7,023 nt of DNA, from assembly GCA_948467695.1 (NCBI GenBank), contig CAOKFJ010000091.1, positions 1 to 7,023 of the forward strand. Reading direction: 5' to 3'. Below, in pieces: positions 1 through 5,750 of the stretch. How positions within the stretch are numbered: position 1 is the first letter of the stretch; the number at the start of each line of letters is the position of its first letter. This DNA is from an uncultured Allobaculum sp. (GTDB taxonomy: Bacteria; Bacillota_I; Bacilli_A; Erysipelotrichales; Erysipelotrichaceae). A model generated the notes under the pieces. That model saw nothing but the letters and a program-made list of their open reading frames with translations. It ran no database searches and had not been told where the DNA came from. A program made the translations under genes and the position numbers.

Positions 1-4
1 AAAT

Positions 5-38
5 CACATAAAAAGCGCCTTTCGGCGCCTTCTATGTG
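5..38 (-). terminator. Rho-independent terminator of the minus-strand ilvE-acetyltransferase-small protein unit
   Basis: Read on the minus strand, GCGCC-GAAA-GGCGC (28 to 15) forms a perfect 5-bp GC stem closed by a GNRA-type tetraloop and followed at once by TTTTT. Beyond an internal loop, CACATA (5-10) also pairs with TATGTG (33-38), which lengthens the structure to 34 bases. It lies 19 bases past the stop codon of the 73-residue gene, where a terminator is expected. Confidence 0.8.
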
Positions 39-56
39 TATATACATGTTTTGAAC

Positions 57-278
57 TTACTTCGATTTGTTTTCTGTGACTTCGACTTTGACTTTCTGTC
101 CGCCATCGATGACATCAAAAGTGATTTTCGAGAAGGCATCGAGATCGTCAAGAAGAATTTCACGAACAGCCGCGAACACTTCGTCCTGACCGTCCTGGGT
201 CGGCGTGTCGTATTCGATGGATGTAACGATATGTTTTTTCGCCTGAATCGCAGTCAGGTCTTTGATCATTGAATTCAT
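57..278 (-). CDS. Small acidic protein of unknown function, 73 aa
   Basis: I do not recognise this protein. The 73 residues start MNSMIKDLTAIQAKKHIVTS and are rich in Asp, Glu, Val and Ile. There is no signal peptide, membrane segment or cysteine. The pattern suggests a small soluble alpha/beta fold, with a likely helix near residues 32-49 and an alternating, strand-like tail (KITFDVIDGGQKVKVEV). The ATG at 278 is preferred because GAGGG lies 7 nt upstream (290-286). A second in-frame ATG at 269 is possible but sits badly relative to that site. It follows the acetyltransferase by 48 nt on the same strand and is closed by the hairpin at 5-38, so it is the last gene of that unit, perhaps with its own weak promoter. 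The Shine-Dalgarno site, the terminator and the sensible protein composition make it likely to be real. Its function is unknown. Confidence 0.7.
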   Translation of the reverse strand: MNSMIKDLTAIQAKKHIVTSIEYDTPTQDGQDEVFAAVREILLDDLDAFSKITFDVIDGGQKVKVEVTENKSK

Positions 279-296
279 AATTTAGCCCTCGTCTCG

Positions 297-325
297 AGTC
301 TACCGCAGTCTCAAATGCAAATCAA
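297..325 (-). promoter_or_regulatory. Weak candidate promoter for the 73-aa gene
   Basis: On the minus strand, TTGATT (325-320) and TAGACT (302-297) are separated by 17 nt; each matches the sigma-A consensus at four of six positions. It overlaps the last codon region of the acetyltransferase gene. It would start transcription just ahead of the GAGGG site. The matches are modest, so read-through from ilvE is an equally good explanation. Confidence 0.25.
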
Positions 326-326
326 A

Positions 327-953
327 TCACATCGCCCGCGCTTTGCGAAATGCCAGATACTCTTCGTAATCTTTTCGTGATCGCGCTTTCTCTTCTTCGC
401 CAAGCACGCGAATGACACGACATGGATTTCCCGCCGCAAACACGCCGGAAGGAATATCGCGCGTGACCACCGATCCGCTTCCAATGATCGACTCGTCGCC
501 GATCGTTACGCCCGGATTGATGGTGCAGCCGCCGCCCATCCATACATCCCTGCCGATGACGATCGCTCTGGCATATTCAAGACCGGTCGCGCGCACTTTG
601 GCGTCGATCGGGTGAACAGGCGTATAGAACGAACAGCGGGGACCGATCAGCGTGCGATCGCCGATAATGACTTTCGCTTCATCGAGGATGAGGCAGTCCA
701 TATTGAGAAACGCATTTTCGCCTAGCTCAATCTGCGGACCTAAGTCGCAATAGAACGGCGGAACGATTGCGGCGCTTGCCGGAAATTTTCCAAGAAGCGC
801 TTCGAACAGACTTCTCGCTTCATCGCAGGTCGCGCAAAGATTGATTTTTCGAAGCAGTCTGCGCGCTTTGCTCCATGAGGGATCGCCCGTGTTGTAGACA
901 TCGTAGAGAAGTCCCGAAGCACGGCGTTCGATTTCATCGTGATGAATCGCCAT
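327..953 (-). CDS. Sugar O-acetyltransferase, maltose/galactoside acetyltransferase type (LbH_MAT_GAT)
   Basis: This 208-aa cytoplasmic enzyme should transfer acetyl from acetyl-CoA to a hydroxyl of a sugar. The family is trimeric with a left-handed beta-helix. The N-terminal helical cap, as in maltose acetyltransferases, covers about residues 5-60. PPFYCDLGPQIELGENAFLN (65-84) is the typical entry to the helix. Hexapeptide repeats run from about 74 to 175. YTPVHPID holds the expected catalytic His114, and IGRDVWMGGG plus AAGNP are family-typical. Length matches the family (about 180-210 aa). The ATG at 953 is chosen over a TTG at 959. Neither start has a recognisable Shine-Dalgarno site, so translation may depend on coupling to ilvE, whose stop lies 23 nt upstream. 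The true acceptor sugar cannot be read from sequence; maa/lacA-type naming is only by family. Confidence 0.93.
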   Translation of the reverse strand: MAIHHDEIERRASGLLYDVYNTGDPSWSKARRLLRKINLCATCDEARSLFEALLGKFPASAAIVPPFYCDLGPQIELGENAFLNMDCLILDEAKVIIGDRTLIGPRCSFYTPVHPIDAKVRATGLEYARAIVIGRDVWMGGGCTINPGVTIGDESIIGSGSVVTRDIPSGVFAAGNPCRVIRVLGEEEKARSRKDYEEYLAFRKARAM

Positions 954-976
954 AGTCAAATGAAGGCTGCGAATTT

Positions 977-2047
977 CTACGCTTCGCAGACAACGCGTGT
1001 CCAGCCAAACGGATCTTCGATTTCACCCCACTGAATGCCTGTAAGGGTATCGTAGAGTTTCTGTGTCAGCGGACCGGTTTTAAAGTCGTTGATCACTGTT
1101 TTTTCACCTTTGTAGCAGAGTTCGCCGATCGGAGAAATAACAGCAGCTGTTCCGGTTCCGAATGCTTCCTGCAGGCGTCCGTCTTTCGCGGCAGCCATCA
1201 GATCGTCAACAGAGAGATGTTCTTCGTGAACGGGGTAGCCCATGTCGCGGACGATATGGAGAATGGAATCGCGGGTAACGCCGGGAAGAACGGTGCCTTC
1301 GATCGGAGCGGTCCAGATTTCGCCGTCGATCAGGAACATTACGTTCATGCTTCCCACTTCTTCGATGTATTTCTTGTGCACGCCATCCAGCCAGAGAACC
1401 TGGGTATAGCCCTGTTCTTCCGCTTTTTCCTGCGCTTTAAGGCTTCCTGCATAGTTTCCGCCGCATTTGGTAAAGCCGGTTCCGCCGGGAGCCGCGCGAA
1501 CATATTCGTCTTCTACCCAGATTTTTACCGGTGCCATTCCTTCCGGATAATACGCGCCGACGGGAGAGAGAATGATCATGAATTTATAGGATACCGCCGG
1601 ATGAACGCCAACCGCTGCTTCGGAAGCGAACATGAACGGGCGGATATAGAGGGATTCGCCCTCATTGGACGGAACCCAGTCTTTCTCGACTTTTACGAGT
1701 TCTTCGATCGCCTTGACGAACAGTTCTTCGGGGACTGCCGGCATGGAGAGACGGTCGTTGGAATTGGCAAAACGGGCTGCGTTCTTTTCCGGACGGAACA
1801 GCTGAATCTTGCCGTCTTTTGTGCGGTAGGCTTTCAGGCCTTCGAACGTCTCCTGCGCATAATGGAGAACCATCGATGCGGGATCCATCGCGATCGGACC
1901 AAACGGGACGATGCGCGCATCGTGGAAACCGCCCTGGTCTTTGTCATAGTCGCAGACGAACATATAGTCTGTGTAGTATTTACCGAAGCCGAGTGCGCCT
2001 TCGGGTTTCTGTTTGAGATCTGTACGGGGTTCAAAACGAATATCCAT
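977..2047 (-). CDS. ilvE: Branched-chain amino acid aminotransferase (class IV PLP)
   Basis: This 356-aa enzyme (EC 2.6.1.42) interconverts Leu, Ile and Val with their 2-oxo acids, using glutamate/2-oxoglutarate and pyridoxal phosphate. It acts in the cytoplasm at the last step of branched-chain amino acid synthesis or the first of breakdown. The family landmarks are all present: HYAQETFEGLKAY (62-74), the RPEKNAARF segment (85-93), the PLP lysine K194 in GFTKCGGNYAGS, EEVGSMNVMF (229-238) with the PLP-contacting Glu, LPGVTRDSIL (254-263), and FGTGTAAVISPIG (296-308). Length fits the larger BCAT type (about 340-365 aa). The ATG at 2047 is preceded by GAAGG about 10 nt upstream. It is the first gene of the minus-strand unit, 23 nt ahead of the acetyltransferase. 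No T-box or leader peptide is visible in the roughly 100 bases upstream. Confidence 0.97.
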   Translation of the reverse strand: MDIRFEPRTDLKQKPEGALGFGKYYTDYMFVCDYDKDQGGFHDARIVPFGPIAMDPASMVLHYAQETFEGLKAYRTKDGKIQLFRPEKNAARFANSNDRLSMPAVPEELFVKAIEELVKVEKDWVPSNEGESLYIRPFMFASEAAVGVHPAVSYKFMIILSPVGAYYPEGMAPVKIWVEDEYVRAAPGGTGFTKCGGNYAGSLKAQEKAEEQGYTQVLWLDGVHKKYIEEVGSMNVMFLIDGEIWTAPIEGTVLPGVTRDSILHIVRDMGYPVHEEHLSVDDLMAAAKDGRLQEAFGTGTAAVISPIGELCYKGEKTVINDFKTGPLTQKLYDTLTGIQWGEIEDPFGWTRVVCEA

Positions 2048-2086
2048 TAGAGAACAACCTTCTTTCTTTGCATGAAATTTGGTTAA

Positions 2087-2115
2087 ACAGTATCCCTAAC
2101 GCTACCCTTTGGCAA
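2087..2115 (-). promoter_or_regulatory. Candidate ilvE promoter
   Basis: On the minus strand, TTGCCA (2115-2110; five of six matches to TTGACA) lies 17 nt ahead of TACTGT (2092-2087), a poor -10 with three of six matches. An overlapping GATACT fits the -10 better, but the spacing is then only 15. It lies between the MATE terminator and ilvE, the only room for an ilvE promoter. The region is convincing, but the exact hexamers are not. Confidence 0.35.
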
Positions 2116-2147
2116 TCATTGCGAAACATCGAAATCAAGCAAAGACG

Positions 2148-2188
2148 AAAAAAACGATCAAACTGTAAGAAACACGGTTTGATCGTTT
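2148..2188 (-). terminator. Rho-independent terminator of the MATE gene
   Basis: On the minus strand, AAACGATCAAAC (2188-2177) and GTTTGATCGTTT (2163-2152) form a perfect 12-bp stem with a 13-nt loop, followed by a run of seven T (2154-2148). It starts 75 nt past the MATE stop codon and separates that gene from the downstream ilvE unit on the same strand. Confidence 0.9.
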
Positions 2189-2263
2189 CATTTTCTTTCA
2201 ATTTGTTTTCAGCACGAAGATTCATCTCTGCCCAGAAACAGCAGTCAAAAGCGTCAGTTCTTT

Positions 2264-3706
2264 CTACGCTTTCGCGCCGGCAAGCTTTTCTTTGACACGG
2301 CTGCGAAACGATACGAGCGCGCCATGCCCGCCGCTTGGTCTGGAATCGTCGATCTGTTCGACATCGTCGTGTCCTTTCATCCAGCGGTTGGTTCTGTCGT
2401 ACCAGAAGAAGTACACCGAGGAAATGAACCAGGTAAGCGGATAGACCCAGTAGACGAAATTAATGTTTTCAAAAGGCGCGGTGATCTCCAGGAACGCGAC
2501 GCGGATGCCGCACCATACAATCATCATGACATACATCGGCACAGCCGGCTTGCCGCCGCCTCGACAGACAGCGCTGACAGCATGCGAGTAGGCAAGCAGG
2601 AAATAGAACAGACCATCGATGCGTGCGCGTCCTACGCCATACGCGACAACTTCGGGATTGGAATCGAACCAGCCGATCATCGTCGGCGCAAACATCACAA
2701 AGATGATCCCCATCAGTTCCGCAATCAGAACGGACCAAAAAATGGTGCACTTGGCTCCAGTGCGGGCTCGTTTGAGTTTGTGCGCGCCGATGTTCTGACC
2801 GATAAATGTGGACGCCGCCATACCAAACGACTGTATTGGAAGGAACGCAAAGCCCTCGAGTTTGGAATACGCGCCGATGCCCGCCATGGCTGTATAGCCG
2901 AAATGGTTGATCTGCGACTGCACGATCGTGTTAGCAAATGAAATGATCGAGTTCTGCACACCAGCGGGAAGACCATTGCGGACAACATCGTACAGCGCTC
3001 TTTTATGAATGCGGACCTTGCGCAGTTCGAGGCGGTAAACATCTTTGGCGCGCATGAGCGTAAACATCGCCAGAATCGCGCTGAGCATCTGCGCGATCAC
3101 TGTCGCAAGCGCCGCTCCGCCCACGCCCATGTGCATCGGTCCCATAAAGAGGAGGTCAAGTATAACATTGAGCACGGACGAGAAAATCAGAAAGTACAGC
3201 GGCGTTTTCGAATCGCCGACCGCACGCATGATCGAGGAGAATATGTTGTACATAACCAGACCCGCGATGCCCGCAAAATAGATCGAGAAATATTCGTTGG
3301 ACAGCGGGAGCACATCCGCCGGCGTGTCCATCCACACCAGCAGTATGGGCGACAGCCAGCTGCCAAGCAGCGCCAGCACCACGGAAATGATCACGCCCAG
3401 AGCGGTTATGGTATGTACGGTTTTTCGCACATCATCCCATCTTTCGCCGCCGAAGGTCTGCGATACAACGATCGAAGCACCCATTGCCATGCCGTTGAAA
3501 AAGCCGACAAGAAGCATGATCAGGTTGCCAGACGACGAAACCGCCGCCAGCGCGTACGAGTCCAGCAGCTGACCGACAATCAGCGTGTCCGCCGTGTTGT
3601 ACAGCTGCTGGAACAACTGTCCGAGAAACACCGGCAGCGCAAACGCGAGCAGCTGCCTGGAAATCGGACCTTCTGTCATCAAAACACTTTGTTTCGAAGC
3701 ACTCAT
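2264..3706 (-). CDS. MATE-family multidrug/metabolite efflux transporter
   Basis: This 480-aa inner-membrane protein should export small molecules, often cationic drugs or metabolites, by Na+ or H+ antiport. About twelve hydrophobic segments are visible between residues 17 and 440. Family landmarks include the N-terminal PISRQLLAFALPVFLGQLFQ (14-33), LYNTADTLIVGQ (35-46), RAVGDSKTPLYF (161-172) at the end of the first half, and AGIGAY...GQNIGAHK (275-310) plus RGGGKPAVPMY (382-392) in the second. The last 40 residues are a charged cytoplasmic tail. The reading frame stays open upstream to 4126, but the start at 3706 is chosen. It has GAGGTGA just upstream, it begins exactly where MATE homology begins, and a promoter at 3734-3762 would exclude the longer form. 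It is a single-gene unit with its own terminator. The substrate cannot be inferred. Confidence 0.95.
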   Translation of the reverse strand: MSASKQSVLMTEGPISRQLLAFALPVFLGQLFQQLYNTADTLIVGQLLDSYALAAVSSSGNLIMLLVGFFNGMAMGASIVVSQTFGGERWDDVRKTVHTITALGVIISVVLALLGSWLSPILLVWMDTPADVLPLSNEYFSIYFAGIAGLVMYNIFSSIMRAVGDSKTPLYFLIFSSVLNVILDLLFMGPMHMGVGGAALATVIAQMLSAILAMFTLMRAKDVYRLELRKVRIHKRALYDVVRNGLPAGVQNSIISFANTIVQSQINHFGYTAMAGIGAYSKLEGFAFLPIQSFGMAASTFIGQNIGAHKLKRARTGAKCTIFWSVLIAELMGIIFVMFAPTMIGWFDSNPEVVAYGVGRARIDGLFYFLLAYSHAVSAVCRGGGKPAVPMYVMMIVWCGIRVAFLEITAPFENINFVYWVYPLTWFISSVYFFWYDRTNRWMKGHDDVEQIDDSRPSGGHGALVSFRSRVKEKLAGAKA

Positions 3707-3722
3707 TCCATTCACCTCGCTT

Positions 3723-3762
3723 AATCTCAAGAGATTGTAAGGAGAGGCAATGACCAAAACAA
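3723..3762 (-). promoter_or_regulatory. Candidate MATE promoter with an overlapping inverted repeat
   Basis: On the minus strand, TTGTTT (3762-3757) and TACAAT (3739-3734; five of six consensus matches) are exactly 17 nt apart. Transcription would begin near 3727, leaving a leader of about 20 nt that contains the GAGGTGA site. AATCTC-AA-GAGATT (3723-3736), a perfect 6-bp dyad, covers half of the -10 and the expected start point, a typical place for a repressor to block polymerase. No regulator gene is in the window. The promoter is likely; an operator role for the dyad is inference. Confidence 0.5.
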
Positions 3763-3923
3763 GAAATCGTGCCTGTTCCGAAGACATGAACAATCCAAAA
3801 GCCGACATTCTCAACGCTTTTGACAAAAACACCGCTAAATATGTCACAAGACACGGTGCATCCGCAATCTGCGACGTTGATAATCTTGTACATCTGTCTT
3901 TGTTTTTAAACCGTCGCATCTGA
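3750..3923 (+). CDS. Possible small ORF of 57 aa, unknown function
   Basis: ATG at 3750 opens a 57-codon frame ending in TGA at 3921-3923. It is preceded by a good Shine-Dalgarno site, AAGGAG (3739-3744), at 5-nt spacing. The peptide begins MTKTRNRACSEDMNNPKADI and continues through a mixed polar and hydrophobic stretch to LFLNRRI. It has three cysteines or fewer and no signal peptide or membrane segment, and I recognise no family. It runs divergently from the MATE gene, and its ribosome site abuts the MATE -10 box. I find no convincing plus-strand promoter upstream, since that space is the 5' end of the MATE gene. It could be chance. Confidence 0.3.
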   Translation: MTKTRNRACSEDMNNPKADILNAFDKNTAKYVTRHGASAICDVDNLVHLSLFLNRRI

Positions 3924-4148
3924 ACTCGAGCGAAATGCATCCCCTCAAGCTCTGCATTGACACCGATGCATGCCAGAGCGCGCATATTTGTCTGCTTGAC
4001 AAAGAGTCCTGCCAGAGCGATTGAAGGAGATTGCCGTTCTGCCGAAGCACACATAGCTAGCCTTTTTCTGCCGATTCTGCTTTTTGTCTTCTTTTTCTTT
4101 CTTTTTTCCTCTCTCTTTTGCTCCATGCGCCTCGATACAGCACGAGTC
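3924..4148 (+). other. Gene-free stretch between the MATE and asnA genes
   Basis: No convincing gene or known RNA family is visible. There is a hairpin at 3949-3979 (GCTCTGCAT against ATGCCAGAGC with one bulged base). A direct repeat, TGCCAGAGCG, occurs at 3971-3980 and 4010-4019. Positions 4087-4119 are 33 consecutive pyrimidines. Short reading frames cross it on both strands but lack ribosome sites and look like translated low-complexity DNA. No T-box specifier or antiterminator motif was found ahead of asnA. Confidence 0.5.
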
Positions 4149-4168
4149 TGAACCGTAAAAATCAGGTG

Positions 4169-4177
4169 TGTTATACT
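4169..4177 (+). promoter_or_regulatory. Extended -10 promoter of asnA
   Basis: TGTTATACT (4169-4177) is an extended -10 element: TG, one base, then TATACT with five of six matches. The -35 region around 4148-4154 (CTGAACC) matches poorly, which extended -10 promoters tolerate. Transcription would start near 4184, giving a leader of about 28 nt that contains the GAGGAA ribosome site at 4201-4206. Confidence 0.6.
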
Positions 4178-4211
4178 CTTTTCATGTTTTTTCAGAAAGC
4201 GAGGAAATATT

Positions 4212-5219
4212 ATGAAGTTGATTATTCCGGAGAACTACGATCCGGTTCTGGACATCCGCCAGACCCAGGAAGCCATTAAATACATTCGCGACACTTTTCA
4301 GCATGAATTTGGAAAGGAAATGAATCTGACGAGAATTTCGGCGCCCCTTTATGTACCGAAAAGCTCCGGACTCAACGACAATCTCAACGGCACCGAACAG
4401 CCTGTGCATTTTACAATGTGCGAAATGCCCGAAGAGGACGTTGAAATTGTTCACTCCCTTGCCAAATGGAAACGCATGGCTTTAGGCAAGTACGGTTTCC
4501 GTCTGCACGAAGGCTTGTACACAAACATGAACGCCATCCGCAAGGATGAAGAACTCGACAACCTCCACTCCTCCTACGTTGATCAGTGGGACTGGGAAAA
4601 AGTCATTGCCAAAGAAGAACGCACTGAAGAAACACTCAAAAAGCATGTGCGTAAAATTTTTAAAATCATCAAACATATGGAACACGAAGTCTGGTACAAA
4701 TACCCGCAGGCGGTGAACCACCTTCCTGACTCCATCACTTTCATGACCAGCCAGCAGCTGCTCGACCGCTATCCTGATCTGAGCGCCAAGGAACGCGAAA
4801 ACGCGGCGACCAAAGAGTATGGATGCATCTTTTTGATGAAGATCGGCGCACCGCTTTCCAACGGGCAGAAACACGATGGACGCGCTCCCGACTATGACGA
4901 CTGGGATCTCAACGGCGACATTCTCTTCTGGTACGACCCCCTGCAGACAACGCTTGAGATCTCGAGCATGGGCATCCGTGTCGATGAAGATTCTCTGCAC
5001 AGCCAGCTCGAAGCGGAAAACGCGCTCGATTGCGAGAACCTTCCTTTCCATCGCGGCATTCTCGATAAAAAACTCCCCTATACAATCGGCGGCGGTATCG
5101 GTCAGTCCCGTCTGTGCATGCTTCTGCTCAAGAAGGCGCATATCGGCGAAGTCCAGGCGTCTTTATGGCCGCAGGAAATGCTCGACAAATGCAAAGAAGC
5201 GGGCATTCAGATTCTCTAA
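4212..5219 (+). CDS. asnA: Aspartate-ammonia ligase (ammonia-dependent asparagine synthetase A)
   Basis: This 335-aa cytoplasmic enzyme (EC 6.3.1.1) makes asparagine from aspartate, ammonia and ATP. It has the class II aminoacyl-tRNA synthetase fold and is usually a dimer. Visible family features are KLIIPENYDPVLDIRQTQEA at the N-terminus, SAPLYVPKSSGLNDNLNG (43-60), EQPVHF (62-67), the Lys/Arg-rich KWKRMAL with GLYTNMNAIRKDE (101-113), HSSYVDQWDWEK (119-130), the acidic YDDWDLNGDILFWYD (228-242), LEISSMGIRVD (248-258), and the motif-3-like GGGIGQSRLCMLLL (293-306). Length matches the usual 330 aa. The ATG at 4212 has GAGGAA 5-6 nt upstream. It is a single-gene unit, with an extended -10 promoter before it and a strong terminator after it. 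Confidence 0.98.
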   Translation: MKLIIPENYDPVLDIRQTQEAIKYIRDTFQHEFGKEMNLTRISAPLYVPKSSGLNDNLNGTEQPVHFTMCEMPEEDVEIVHSLAKWKRMALGKYGFRLHEGLYTNMNAIRKDEELDNLHSSYVDQWDWEKVIAKEERTEETLKKHVRKIFKIIKHMEHEVWYKYPQAVNHLPDSITFMTSQQLLDRYPDLSAKERENAATKEYGCIFLMKIGAPLSNGQKHDGRAPDYDDWDLNGDILFWYDPLQTTLEISSMGIRVDEDSLHSQLEAENALDCENLPFHRGILDKKLPYTIGGGIGQSRLCMLLLKKAHIGEVQASLWPQEMLDKCKEAGIQIL

Positions 5220-5290
5220 GCAAAATGCGATAGAACCGCAAAACACCCGCAGCGCAGATACTTTGATTATCTATTCAGTCACTGCAGACC

Positions 5291-5328
5291 AAAAGCTCTG
5301 TTTCCCTTCATGGAAGCAGAGCTTTTTT
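5291..5328 (+). terminator. Rho-independent terminator of asnA
   Basis: AAAAGCTCTGTTTCC (5291-5305) pairs with GGAAGCAGAGCTTTT (5312-5326), giving 15 pairs with a single G-U. The loop is six bases (5306-5311) and the T run spans 5323-5328. It lies about 70 nt past the asnA stop. The A run on the left arm means it could also work on the minus strand. Confidence 0.9.
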
Positions 5329-5380
5329 CATGCGGCAGAAAAAGCCTTTTTAATGTGTCTTTTGAAATCTTTCGTTTATT

Positions 5381-5409
5381 TTAACGATTATTTTATAAAA
5401 CCGTATATT
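5381..5409 (+). promoter_or_regulatory. Candidate promoter for the hairpin region and surface-protein gene
   Basis: TTAACG (5381-5386) and TATATT (5404-5409; five of six matches) are 17 nt apart in a clearly AT-rich block, 5340-5460, just after the asnA terminator. Transcription would start near 5416 and run through the hairpins at 5541-5648 towards the gene at 5751, leaving an unusually long leader of about 335 nt. AT-rich DNA yields chance matches, so this remains a candidate. Confidence 0.4.
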
Positions 5410-5481
5410 TTTTCCCTGAAGAGATTACCATTTGTCTTATAGCGATGATTTTTATTCTTTAAACAGATACCATTTAATCAA

Positions 5482-5648
5482 CAGCCAGTCTCTGCTCAAG
5501 ATGTTCCGCATCCTGCTGCACACAGAATGCACGATTTCGCGCAGAGGCTGCTCTGCCGTATAGCGCTGCGCACATGCTTTGCAGCCAGCATACAGCGAAG
5601 CGCTATGCGGTTTTGTATGCGCTCTGATCGCCTGCGCATACGCAAAAC
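5482..5648 (+). ncRNA. Candidate structured RNA: three abutting hairpins with an alternative upstream pairing
   Basis: Three stems sit end to end with no base between them. Stem 1 is GCAGAG-GCTG-CTCTGC (5541-5556). Stem 2 is CGTATAGCGCT (5557-5567) with AGCGCTATGCG (5599-5609), 11 pairs with one G-U, and an inner ATGCT/AGCAT helix (5574-5578 with 5587-5591). Stem 3 is GTTTTG-TATGCGC (5610-5622) with GCGCATA-CG-CAAAAC (5634-5648), 13 pairs and a 2-nt bulge. Upstream, CTCTGC (5490-5495) with adjacent CAGC can pair with GCAGAGGCTG (5541-5550) instead of stem 1, so the RNA could switch between two forms. A further small hairpin, GCTGC-TTAT-GCAGC, lies at 5695-5708. I recognise no Rfam family. The strand is assumed from the downstream gene, and the dyads would equally fold on the minus strand. 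Confidence 0.45.
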
Positions 5649-5750
5649 ATCGAAAAAGAAGAAACAATCCCGATTTCATTCTGAACGCATTGAGGCTGCT
5701 TATGCAGCGGCAGAATCGCAATCGGAAATCGAACATTGAAAGGAGAATCT

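Noticed and set aside
957..959. TTG start two codons before the acetyltransferase ATG
   Set aside because: It has no better ribosome site than ATG 953, and the added residues have no support.
1217..2050. 277-residue plus-strand frame opposite ilvE
   Set aside because: It is the antisense image of a clear aminotransferase gene; it is rich in Phe, His and Arg and lacks a ribosome site.
3005..3724. 239-residue plus-strand frame opposite the MATE gene
   Set aside because: Its composition is extreme (Arg, His, Gln) and mirrors the hydrophobic codons of the transporter on the other strand.
3707..4211. T-box or other known riboswitch ahead of asnA or the MATE gene
   Set aside because: No T-box antiterminator core, and no guanidine or other riboswitch consensus that I can recognise. 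The likely transcription starts also leave leaders of only 20-30 nt.
4482..5141. 219-residue minus-strand frame opposite asnA
   Set aside because: It is fully contained within asnA, whose identity is certain, and has no ribosome site or known motif.
4876..5442. 188-residue plus-strand frame overlapping the end of asnA and its terminator
   Set aside because: It runs through asnA in another frame and then through the terminator hairpin; its composition is rich in Arg and Ser.
5736..5738. TTG start five codons before the surface-protein ATG
   Set aside because: The AAAGGAGA ribosome site lies downstream of this TTG and points to ATG 5751, which also begins a normal signal peptide.
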